Source: Mytilus edulis (taxonomy: Eukaryota > Mollusca > Bivalvia > Mytilida > Mytilidae). Taken from it: a DNA stretch of 64,000 bases. The notes under the pieces were generated by a model, which saw nothing but the letters and a program-made list of their open reading frames with translations, did no database searches and was not told the origin of the DNA. The position numbers were made by a program, and so were the translations under genes. This document shows positions 45,811 to 57,200 of this stretch, piece after piece. Location: contig NC_092352.1 in NCBI RefSeq assembly GCF_963676685.1, positions 25,811,117 through 25,875,116 on the forward strand. Direction: 5' to 3'. Positions within the stretch are counted from its first letter, which is position 1, and every line of letters begins with the position of its first letter.

Positions 45811-45888
45811 ACGACGACGAGGACGACGAGGACGACGACGACGACGACGAGGACGACGACGACGATGATGATGATGATGATAAGTAAA
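45808..45888 (+). repeat. (GAC)n / (GAT)n trinucleotide tract
   Basis: About 75 bp of GAC units with interspersed GAG, turning into GAT units. It directly abuts the LINE and accounts for the Thr/Arg-rich start of the open frame here. Confidence 0.85.
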
Positions 45889-46845
45889 CTTACAATTTAT
45901 TACTGTTTTATTATGTCAAACTTTAGTTACTGCCCTTTGACTTGGCATTTCTGTGGGGAACAAAATACCAGAAAAATAGAAAAAATACAAGAACGAGCGC
46001 TTCGATTTATTTATGAAGACCATCAGAGCTCATACGAAACAATCCTGCAGATTTCAAACCTTCCATCATTAAAAACTCGTAGAATGCCCTCAATTGCCTT
46101 GGAGACCTTTAAAATAATTAATAAAAAATGTCCTATATTTATTCAAGATTTAGTTGTAATAAAAAACGATTCTTATAATTCCAGGTATGTAAACACTGCT
46201 GAGGTACCTAGACCTAGAACCTCAAGTTATGGTAAAAGATCCTTTAGATTTGAGGCAGCACAAGTATGGAACTCACTTCCTAATGAGGTTAGACTCATGA
46301 CTTCTTTTGACCAGTTTAGGAATTACATAAATTCCTGGTGTGGGGGTCAAAAATTCGAAAAATGCTACTGCAGTTCATGTCGTTTCCACCCAGTGCTGTC
46401 TCAAAGCTGAAATTTCTTCCTTTCTTTTTATAATGGCCTTTTGCTCTGCTTTTTATGCATTTATTGAATATACCTGCCATTAAATGCTAGTGCTTATATT
46501 TATTTATTTATTGTTTTTATGCTTTTAGTCTGTTATATTTTATGATCTTCAAGTGATTTGATGATTCCCCCGTTTCAATGCACATAGAGGCGCTTGCCAC
46601 ATGAACTTTGACTCTGGAGGCTCACAAATCAAATAGTTTTGCTTTCATTATTTTGTATGGGTTTTTTTTCATTTTTATTTCATTTTGTATCTTTGGTATC
46701 TGGTAGTATCTGCATGATCATCATTGATGCTGCATGATTTTTATGTGATAGTCGATTAAAGAGCTCACCAGAGCTCATGTTTTGCTTGTTATTATGTATA
46801 TATATGCCGACTCTAAATAAAATTTACTTACTTACTTACTTATTT
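45886..46845 (+). mobile_element. 5'-truncated CR1-like LINE, C-terminal region and 3' UTR
   Basis: Encodes SNFSYCPLTWHFCGEQNTRK, IEKIQERALRFIYEDHQSSY, AAQVWNSLPNEVRLMTSFDQ to a stop at 46410. This is the typical end of CR1/jockey-group reverse transcriptases. A ~400-bp 3' UTR ends AATAAAATTTACTTACTTAC with an (ACTT)n tail, followed by TTATTTAGAG, which pairs with CTCTAAATAA just before the tail. The catalytic RT core is absent. Confidence 0.85.
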
Positions 46846-46850
46846 AGAGT

Positions 46851-47599
46851 ATGGCTATCAGTTAATACATAGAACGTAGTACAGGGAACCAGGATACGAA
46901 AAGGTGAACTCGATTGCAGTAGAAGAGCGAGCAAATGATCACTTCATCGAGCACAGTTTTCCTCTAACAGGAATAACATTAAATGTTTCCGAAATATCAA
47001 CCATTAAATTAATTATTGAACTTATTCAGATTGTTTTCCCATATAATTTAGTTATTTTTTTAAGAAAAGATAGAAGGAAACACGGGTTTATTGGTGAACT
47101 ACTTTTTTTCGGGATGATTTCCTATGGAAGTCCTTAGGTCTGTCATTTAATCTGACGTGTCTTTGATTCTATGTATATTTATTTCTAATTTCAACTTAAG
47201 AAAGGTGACAGAAATATAAAAACGTAGCAAATATTTCAAACGAAAGACAATTATTAGGTCCCGGTATAGTAACACTATTTACAACATAAAACAATTTGAG
47301 TTACTGACTACTGCAGTCTGCAGCCGCAGGATCAAAACACAACAACTAACGACAACCACCGAATAATATAGGATCCTGATTTGGGACAGGCACAAAAGCA
47401 TGTTTTTTCAATGGAAATTGCAACATCACAATGCATTTGAAATAGCACGAAAATCCTCAGTACGAGGAATCGTCTTGCTAACTGGAAGGCTATTTTATAT
47501 AAGCATTGATGCCTTCCTGCATAAATCAAGGATCTATAAACATTTGGGTTCGTCCTGGGTTTGTTTGATAGAGCAGGTTCACCCTATGTTTGTTTGCCC
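46851..47599. other. Intergenic stretch, no gene seen
   Basis: Several short open frames on both strands have no recognisable family or splice context. No repeat was identified. Confidence 0.45.
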
Positions 47600-50500
47600 T
47601 TACAGCGGATTGCATTGAGTGTGTAGGTAAAGTTAATATCTTTTGGTCAGCTTGCTTGGTAGCTGAACCCTTAAGTCATTATTAGGCAATTAAGTCATTA
47701 TTAGGCAACACCATGTATCATCGTACAGCGGATATAGGTTCTAACCAAGCGGGCGTCAGCGTTTTGACCTTGCACGGTAACGAAAATCTTTGTTTTGTTC
47801 ACATAATATCAATGTGTACTTCAATCTTAACATAATTGTTGTTAAAAGAAATGATTTGATCGTAGGTTGATGATTAGAGATGTCTCATTATTCTCCAAAA
47901 ACAAGAACGATTACTAAAAACATGTGCAAATACTTGTCAAAGAAGTTGGCACTGTTCTCATCCGATATAATTCTATATTTATTGCAACTCTTTTTCTGAT
48001 AGAAGGCCACTGTGTGTGTGTAATAAGTATAGCTGTTTCAATAATTGGCATTGAAATCTCGGTCTCACTAATTAGCGACAATAAGAATTTTAGCGACAAC
48101 AAGCGTCAACAAGCGACAACAAGCGACAAGAAAACATTTTTTTTTAATTAAAATTAATTATTGCAATAAATATTAAAAGAATATGCAAAAGAAAATAATT
48201 TTAGCGACAAGAAAGTTAAAATTGATAGAAAAAAAATGAAACATTATTTACATAATATTGTATCATCTATTATGAATAACAGCCAGTATTACGTTTAATT
48301 ATTGTATTATGAGATTACTTTTCCTTGTGTTTTAGAACATATTATTTATCTTATAATTTGTTTTTTAAAACTCTTTTCGTGCAATAATATATATTTAGCT
48401 CGCAAAATTAATTATTTGTGCATCATTGTCCTGAAAATATTGACACAAATTGTGAAATACAAAGAACTGAAATCAAACAAGAGGAAAAGAAAATTGAAAT
48501 GTGAATGTTTTCATCTTTTTATATGTTTATTGCCTCATTAAACGATATTTATCATGTAATCATCAATAAATCCTTCAAAGGAAAGTTGACCTTTTTTTTG
48601 TTTTTGTTTCAATTTTATAGCGTGTGCATTTCCTTTGCTCTACCAAGCTGACTGAAGCCATTCAACTTTTATGTTTAGTATAAAGTAAATTGTCAGCATT
48701 TCAGTATTATTCTCGCAAAAGTACGTGCTCTGTGCAATTGCTAGAATCTAAAACGCAACTCGGTTAAACAAATTTTCACTGATAACTTTGAATCTGAACG
48801 GCATCAGCCACGTGACTCAAAATATGTCCAAAACGTTAAATATCATGTTAATAATGACAAACAAACAAAATGTTGCTGATGATATGCAAACTGTTATTAA
48901 CATGAATTCTGCCAAGAATCCTTATTGAAAGAAATTGTTCAGACCACAGGCAAACCACCAAGTGTTATCTGCTACATACATGTAGATTTCCAAATGAAAC
49001 ATTTTGCCAGTGCTTGTAAATCATCAATAATTGGTGTTGACAGAACATTCAATTTGGGCGCCTGCTTTGTCACAACAACTGTTTTCCAGGAAAACAAACT
49101 TAAACGCAAAGGGAAAAACACAAACCCAATAATAATGGGACCAATTTATTTGCATTGGGATGGTGCTTGTCACACCTTCTAACGTTTTTTTACTCATATT
49201 GCCTCAGTGCTTGATACAACAATAAGTGATACCTTGCTTAGTTATAGCAATCTTGTGATTGGTTCAGATGAGGAAAAAGGCTTAAGTAAAAGCTATCAAA
49301 GACAGTTTTCCAACATCTGAACTCACATTGTGCACTTCAACAGATGGTGGGCTGACAATCCCCAAAACAAGTGCATGTGCACGTAAACCTTGCCAACGGA
49401 AACGTATTAAAAATGCTAAAACTACGACTTCAAAAAGGGCAAAAATACAGTGAACCTTAGTGGTAAAAATCTACGGCTTATCAAAATGGGACCACCATGT
49501 ACAAAATGTATAAATATTATGTTAGATAGGAATGTACATATTACTATATAATGACTAAAAAAAATTAAAAAAAAAAAATTAAAAAAAAAATTTATATGGA
49601 CCCCAAGGTAGAACCACGTCCTCGTCGTGGAGTCTTGAAACACGCTTAAATAATAAAGATGGCAAAGCGTGGCTAAGAGTTCTACAAATAAAGCATCGAA
49701 TTGACATAACAAGAGTACACTTAGAGCATAGTATTAAGCAAATGAATCAAAATATTATATTCCATTATGCCCGCTCCATATATATCTCCATTCGTTTATT
49801 CATACTTTGACTTTGATGAAAACAGATACATACATTATCTTATACATATTCTTCATATTTAAAAATAAAAAAAAGAAGCTCAATCTCTTTCTTCTTCACA
49901 AATGATAAATTTCTTCATCTACCAATATACTAATATAAACTTCACTATCTCTTTCTTCCTCACAAATGTTTCATTTCTTCGTCTATCTATATAATAAAAC
50001 ATTTTAATTAGACATATCTGCTCGTATATTTAAAAAAAAACCATTAAATACAAATTTCTTTATATTTAATAAAAAAATGTTTTCTTGTCGCTAAATAGTC
50101 TTGTTGTCGCTAAAATAATTCTTGTTGTCGCTTGTTGACGATTGTTGTCGCTTGTTGTCGCTAATTAGTGAGACCCTTGAAATCTTTAATGCATATGTTA
50201 TTTTTCGATATTTTATTCCCAAAAAAAGCGTTGTGTACGGTGGTTAGCTGATGACCACATAAATCCTTCTGTACGGTGCATAGTTAAGTTGTTGTACACC
50301 GTATACAAAAACTTTATTTTTATACTCTTTTATTACCCAAAACATTTCAAGGAATGAGTAATCACAGGTAGGTTTATGATTGGTAACTATTATTTTTGCC
50401 CTGTATTTGCTTTCTTTCAGATAAAGCATGTAAATGTCTCGACAACTGTATCGAAATTGAAAGTTTGTGTTGACATTCACAACTTTTTGCGCATGTACAA

Positions 50501-50782
50501 GTAAATTGTTCTTATTAGAATATCAAAGTTGTTTTATAAATAGGAAAAAATCAATGCGAAAATTATTTGGGAGCAGGAATTTCAAATGTTGAGAAATGTA
50601 CATCGAATACTGATAAAGCAAAACAAAGATTTTCGTTAACCTGTAAGGTCAAAATCGATCATGCCCGCTTGGTTAGTACCTATATCCGCTGTACTGATGA
50701 TACACGGTGGGTAAGGTATTCTACCATTCTTTCACAGTAGCCTAGTCCTTTACTACACACTCAATGCAATTGGCAGTAATTT
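47600..50782. mobile_element. TIR element, interrupted by a Mutator-like transposon
   Basis: Left TTACAGCGGATTGCATTGAG (TGTGTAG) and right (reverse) TTACTGCCAATTGCATTGAG (TGTGTAG) match. Inner blocks also match in inverse: CAGCGGATATAGGT.CTAACC and AACGAAAATCTTTGTTTTG. Without the nested element it is about 1.07 kb and shows no transposase. The ends are shared with the 255-bp MITE at 27141. Confidence 0.75.
48060..50176 (+). mobile_element. Mutator-like (MULE) DNA transposon, degenerate
   Basis: Inverted ends GGTCTCACTAATTAGCGACA are flanked by a perfect 9-bp direct repeat TTGAAATCT (48051-48059 and 50177-50185), the length expected for Mutator elements. Subterminal GCGACAACAA repeats occur at both ends. 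The 48925-49182 frame and its continuation past one stop (49180-49182) resemble the MULE transposase domain: IIGVDRTFNLGACFVTTTVF, NPIIMGPIYLHWDG, RFFTHIASVLDTTISDTLLS, NLVIGSDEEKG. Acidic residues in GVDRTFN and in IGSDEEK would be the candidate catalytic positions. Frameshifts and stops make it inactive. Confidence 0.85.
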
Positions 50783-51102
50783 AAAAAAAAATGTAAAATA
50801 TTGAATAACTTGTACTTATATTATCATCATGTATATATTGAAGGTTTCTGTTCGCTAGTAGGGATACAGTTTTTTTTAGAAATCAGCATGGGTATGCATT
50901 TAACAAACCTTTCAAAAGGAACATAAATTTTGATACAAATGTTAGTCAAATTTACATTAGTCAGATTGTGTTATAATTTTTTTTTTTATCTGATTTATTT
51001 ACTGAATAGCAAAGGTTTGGTCTGAATTGTTTAATACCTTACATATATATATATATATATAATAGATCTCCTTTTATTCATGCTTTTAATTTAATATTGC
51101 AG
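50783..51102 (+). other. UBE4A upstream / intron before the first coding exon
   Basis: AT-rich, with a (TA)n run near 51043-51060, and ends TTAATATTGCAG, a good acceptor at 51101-51102. The acceptor implies at least one untranslated exon further upstream, which I could not locate. Confidence 0.6.
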
Positions 51103-51110
51103 GATATCTG

Positions 51111-51122
51111 ATGAAAAGATGA
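51111..51122 (+). promoter_or_regulatory. Three-codon upstream ORF overlapping the UBE4A start
   Basis: ATG AAA AGA TGA starts 8 bases before the main ATG, and its stop codon overlaps that ATG as ATGA. The upstream ATG has a weak context (C at -3), the main ATG a better one (A at -3). It is inside the exon only if the 51101-51102 acceptor is used. Confidence 0.6.
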
Positions 51123-51236
51123 CGGAACAGAAAGATTTATCAAACAATCCATTTGCAGCTTTGCTGACTGGTGGAGATGTGCCCTATAGCTTCCAGTCTT
51201 CTAAGGAAGAACAGGAAACACCTGAATCACAACCAG
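51119..51236 (+). CDS. ube4a: UBE4A exon (first coding)
   Basis: [27 protein letters not shown] is conserved with the human start. Ends in phase 1 at CCAG|GTATGT. Confidence 0.93.
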
Positions 51237-54200
51237 GTATGTCTATTTTATTAATAGGATGTAGTCATATTAATCTTGTTTATTTATGTTATGTTTGGCT
51301 TGCTAGTGTAGCAACTTTATATCTTATCTAGTGACTGTCAGACTATTTTATCATGGGTATTTTTTCTTTTTTTTTTACCAAGTTGTATTGAACCTAATCA
51401 TCATACTTGACTTTTTTAATTATATATACCATATATGTTTGCCCTTTTGTTTATGCTTTTTCTATGATTAGGAACTAAGGGAAAATAAGTTATATAGCTT
51501 AATGTTAAATAAAGTATTGTTGTTGTTGTTGACGTTTTTGATGCAGAAAAAACATCTCAAAATGTTTCTGTCTGTCATACACATTTTAATAGCAATTTTC
51601 TTCAAATCAGAGCTTCCTGAAATTTGGTATCAAGTTCATCATTATGTGATATTGCCTGATTATGTGGTGGATTTTAAAATGTAGCACTCATCAACATCAA
51701 TAATATACTTTACACATTTATCAATAATTGGCAGATTAGAGGTTCCATTTCTACTGAATAGGGTGTACATAAGATTTTCTGACATTATGGAACTCAACCT
51801 ATGAAGTTCATGTCATAAGTTAGTTTTTCATCAACATTAAGCAAGCTCCTAGTTTAAATTAATCTCCAGATAAGATAGTCTAATTTTTTTCATTAAAAAA
51901 TGAAAGAATATTTAAATGCAGTTTCAAGTTTTGAATATACAATTATACAAGTTCCAAGTATAGATAAACATTATCAAATGATTTTGTAGTTATAGCAGTA
52001 GAAATGAAAGCTGAAGACTGGAAATCTCTGGCAGAGTACAAACTAGAAATCAACAATCTCATAGAAACCATTTTTCTGCTAACTCTTGAAAAAGGTCTGT
52101 ATTATTTGAAGATAGTTATAAGGCAATAACAAACTTATCACCCTTGCATTTGAACATGTTAGGTACAAGGAAAAATACTATCCAAATTTTTGATTTTATT
52201 TACTGAATGTTATTTTAAATTTCATTTTTTGTTTTATAAATTCAAGAGTTGAAATAGCGAATGTTTTTATATATATTATAGTGTTATTAACTGGCTGTTT
52301 CTGTATTGGCACTGGTATAGATTCAAGGTTTGCTGTATTGGCCTCGAGACCCGTAGGGTCGAGGGCCAATACAGCTGACCGAGAATCTATACCAGTGCCA
52401 ATACAGAAACAGCCAGTTCATAACACTTTTATTAAATGATTATAAGAGAATTAAAAACCGGAAGTGAACGTCCCGTATTAGCCCATGGGCCAATACAGCT
52501 TTTTTCCCGCTTTTTTCTGTATTGGCCCTGTTTTTTCCGTTTCAAAACTTTAAGACATTACAAAACATTGCACATCATTTAACCTGTTTATTTTATGACT
52601 TTAATTTAAAAAATATTATACCAATGTTTTTATGCATAACGGTACTTCCAGAGTTAAGTAATGGCGTAAGAAAATTGAAAACCGGAAGTGAACGTCCTGT
52701 ATTAGCCCTAGGGCTAGGCTAATACGGCTTTTTTCCCGCTTTTTTCTGTATTGGCCCTGTTTTTTTCCGTATTGGCCCTGTTCGAAGAGCAATATTAAAT
52801 CTTGATTTATATCGACAGTGGAACGTTTTTAGTATTGCACATGCTGATTTATCCGTATTAGGGCTTATTTGCTCATATCATTTAATAAATATATATATAT
52901 ATATATGTTTAATTTGATATACAACTCGTCTAAACATCAACCCAACAATGTTAGATCTGTAAATTTGCTTTCGCAAATTTTTGGTTCTTCCCTTGCCGGG
53001 ATTCGAACCCATGCTACTGTGATATCGTGACACCAAATCGCCTGCAGTGCATTATCTAAAGAATAAATTTGATGCTTTTTTTATATTTGTACAGTTACAT
53101 CACTGCTAGGCTTTATATAGTTTTTACAAAACGATTTCTTAGTTTTATATACTACAATGATAAAAGCTAAGTGATTACATGTGAATTTAATTGTTAGGAT
53201 ACATTTTATGCATGATATTTCCTACATTACAGACCCTGAAGCCTATACAGAAAGACCATCTAGATGTGTATTTATGACAGACTTAGCACAGACTTTAGAG
53301 GGACAAACATGGTTAGATATGGACTGTTTAGAACAAGTAAGTATTATGTTGAACGGACAGACTGTTTCTTCAAATTTGTACTACTGAAACAAATTGACTA
53401 AGCCTAAGTAAATATATAGAAAAAGTTGCTCAAAATTAACAGTGCCTGATGATAATGATATTGCCTTATCACTCCTAGCTCCTTTTACTATATCTGGCCG
53501 TAGCCCGTTACTGGATATGTATCCAACCTGATGGGTGAAGTTATACATTCTGGATAATATGTTTTCCATTGTTGGGTAATTATACCCCCGCTTTAAAAAA
53601 GGGGGGGTATACTGTTTTACCTCTGTCTGTCCGTCCGTCCGTCCATCAGTCCGTCAGTCCGTCAGTCCGTCCGTCAGTCAGTCCGTCCCATGAAACTTTC
53701 GTCACATTTTTCTCAGGAACTACACATCCACCCTTTCTGTAATTTGGTATCAACATTTATATATGTCAGCCATACCGTGTGATGCGTTTTCAGATTCATC
53801 ACTTGACAACTTCCTGTTTACCGAACACTTGTATGATTTTACACATGATAGCCAAGTTGAAAATTTTCGTCACATTTTTCTCAGGAACTACAATACAAGG
53901 ATTTCTGAAATTTGGTTTCAGGATTTATATAAGTCAGCTATACCGTGTGATGCGTTTTCAGATTCATCACTCGACAACTTCCTGTTTACCGAACACTTGT
54001 ATGATTTTACACATGATAACCAAGTTAAAAATTTTCGTCACATTTTTCTCAGGAACTACAATACAAGGATTTCTGAAATTTGGTTTCAGGATTTTTATAA
54101 GTCAGCTATACCGTGTGATGCGTTTTCAGATTCATCACTCGACAACTTCCTGTTTACCGAACACTTGCATATTTTTACACTATTAATATTATCCACTTGC

Positions 54201-57200
54201 GGCGGGGGTATCATCAGTGAGCAGTAGCTCGCAGTTTCACTTGTTTATCTGTTGTTACTCTGCCGATTGCACAGATCCTTTGGCTATGTTATCAATTGGT
54301 TCTTAATCAGGACGAATCAGTTGACTGGCTTAGTTATCTAAAGGTGCTTCTTTTCTGTGAAACTCAGACTAGAGAATTTCAATAAAGTAGAAATTTGTGT
54401 AAAACAATTTTTTTATTACCATTAAGATATATCAATGTTAACACACAAAAACATAAATTGAGGAGTCAACCAAGCCATATAGATTTCTAGATGCCTCTTT
54501 TTTTTTGCAAGGAATGTATAAACATTACTTGTTCATTACATTTAGTATGATCTATCAATAGGCTGTATTTGAGAGATTACTTATGAAAGAGCCAGGATTA
54601 TATATAGTATCACTAACATCAGCTAAAACAGAAGATGCTGAGTCTGCAAGAATAGCTGGAGAATCACAAGTTCTTCATTACCTGTATCAGTGTTATGTCA
54701 GAGTAAAGAACATGGAAAGTCAAAATAAGGTACATATAGGATTTACTTGAGATATTACCATTGGAAATGTAGACTAAACTCCATTGGAGTTAGAAATGAT
54801 TTTATATTGGATCTTGTGCTTAGATTTCTTTAACAGTAAATATTTCAAATAAGTAAGTCTGGATAAAGAAAGGTGCCCACAAATATTTTTAATGATATTC
54901 CTTAATGGAAATGTTCTCAGGATTTCATCTGGTTTTATTGAAAATTACAATAAGAGTTATGTGAGTAATATCTTTGTCACGTTAAGAGATTAGTTCTGAT
55001 TAAATAGTATCTTGGGAGTTATATCATTACCTTGATGCCTTGTTTCAAAGCATTGAGTTCATTGTACTGTGTTTTCTTAAGGCTATTTACAAACACACAC
55101 AATTTCATTGCAGATGCCAAAGATGAAAGCAGAAATGAATAAATGCAAGGCGGTGATTGTTATGAATGCTAAGACCTGTCTACAACAACCAGATTTATAT
55201 GAACAGAACTTGTCCAAACAATTTGTTGATATTTATCAGTCAGAGGACAGTTTCTTATCATGTAAGTAGGAACAAATGATGATTGATTGATAGTTGCTTC
55301 TAAAAAATTACTAGGGTAATCTGGTATGTTGGAAATCCTGAATTTACTTTGTTTTATAATTGTTATGTTACTAAACTTATATGCAAAAGTGACAAATTCT
55401 TAAAAAATATGTCTTTTGGTTTGAAGGACCAAAATTTCAAAAACCACACCAATGCTTGTGGTATTGAAAGGATAATGAATTTATCTGTGTTTCTACATTA
55501 CAGCATATAGTCATGTGATTATGGTAGAATTTTTTGATCGAGTTGTGGAAGAGATAGATAAAAGTAAAGAAGATGGATCATTAAATGACGTATTTAAACC
55601 AGTTCTAGAATCACTGAAGAACAGTATGATGAAAGATAGTACCTTGATGAATCCAAATGTTCTCAAAAATATAGATTTTATGGTATTTTTTACAAGACAT
55701 CCAGAAATGGCTAAGGTAAGTCTCATAATCAGTATAATATGTTTTCAATACTGACCAATCATTTATCAAAATAACTGTTCAATTTATTATCGCTATTTTA
55801 TGAAATTGTCCTTTGATCTTACTGATAATTTCATTTATATGAAAAATGTCAATACCACAATATAAACACAGTCGAGTGATATGAAAAATTATCGAAAGAA
55901 ACAAAGGGCGCACTTGCATGTTGTCAATGAAATTAACAACGTTGTCATAGGTAAAATAGCGATTATCAGATTATGATTTGTCATCTCATCTCAATTGCTT
56001 TTCTTGATTTCACTGTTCCAACTTCTTTCATGAGAAAAAAATCAACATCAAATATCTATATATATATACTAACTATACTAAAATAGAATTCAATGTCTAG
56101 ATGAATTATATTGAAAACTCACCACAATATTCTCTCTCATTTTCTTTCTCTCTCTATTTCTGTCTCTCTCCGGTGTTCAAACTGCTTTATCTCTATCTTA
56201 TATTTGTATATTTAAAAAAAAAAAATTGCTTCCTAATAGAAAGATGTATTGATTAGATAATATCTATAGATTTATATATTATATATTGCTATTATATTTG
56301 TGTATGTTATGTTGTAAATTGGAAGTTATAAATAATAAAAATTAAAAAAAAACCACATCAAATATCTGAAGCTTTCCCATCTACACATAATCAGTTTCCT
56401 AACTAAAAGGTACATTAATTATATTGCTTAAGTTATAATTTTAAAAATATATTTATATAATGTATATTGTGTTTATAGGTACTGCTGGACCATAGTGCAC
56501 CAAGAGATTGGAACAAAGGAAAGACCTATGAACAGACTTTACTAGGCTCATTATTCTGTTTTAGTTCTATTCCAAGGTCAGAACTTGGTCCATGTGAATT
56601 TTTCTCAGATCCAGCATCGAAATCACAAAGAGATATTGATGCTATGGAGAACAATATTCATCAGGTATTTTTAATACACTTCATATGTTTTTGTTTTTAT
56701 CAAGTTGGAAAAGTATAATTTTTTGAAGAATTCGATCCCGTTCTTAGATTGTTAGAATGAAGCAAGATACATTTTAGGTATCACTTTTTACAAAATGTAT
56801 TTTCCTGATTCAGATGTCCACATTTTTTTCATTGAACAATGTATATTAACTTGCGCTGAAAATTTTTCGTTTAGTATCTGTATTGTAATTTTTATTGCAG
56901 CCTTTGACAAGAATAGGAGATAAAGTTCATACCTTCTTCTTAGGTTTGATCAAATCATCTCCTCAGGCTAAACATGGTACACTACTGTGGATAGGTAGAT
57001 GTATATCTGCTAACTCAGGTGGGTAAAGTGTTAATTCATCTTTCTTTAAAGTTAACAAAATTATTGTGTATTTTGTGTTTATAGGTTAACCTCAAATTTA
57101 AATGTTGAAAAAAGAACATGTTTTCAATAGTCTTGTAGTGGTGATAAAAGATATATAGAAATGTTCTAGCCAACCATTTAATAACATATAGTTTTACTTC

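Larger units (their letters stand above)
52095..53232 (+). other. UBE4A intron with foldback repeats
   Basis: Contains a ~150-bp hairpin (52279-52430) and two copies of a CCGGAAGTGAACGTCC...GTATTGGCCCTG repeat (see separate entries). A (TA)n run occurs near 52889-52906. Confidence 0.7.

Noticed and set aside
45718..45890. Thr/Arg-rich N-terminus of the frame ending at 46410
   Set aside because: It is only a repeat end plus a GAC/GAT microsatellite fused by chance to the LINE frame.
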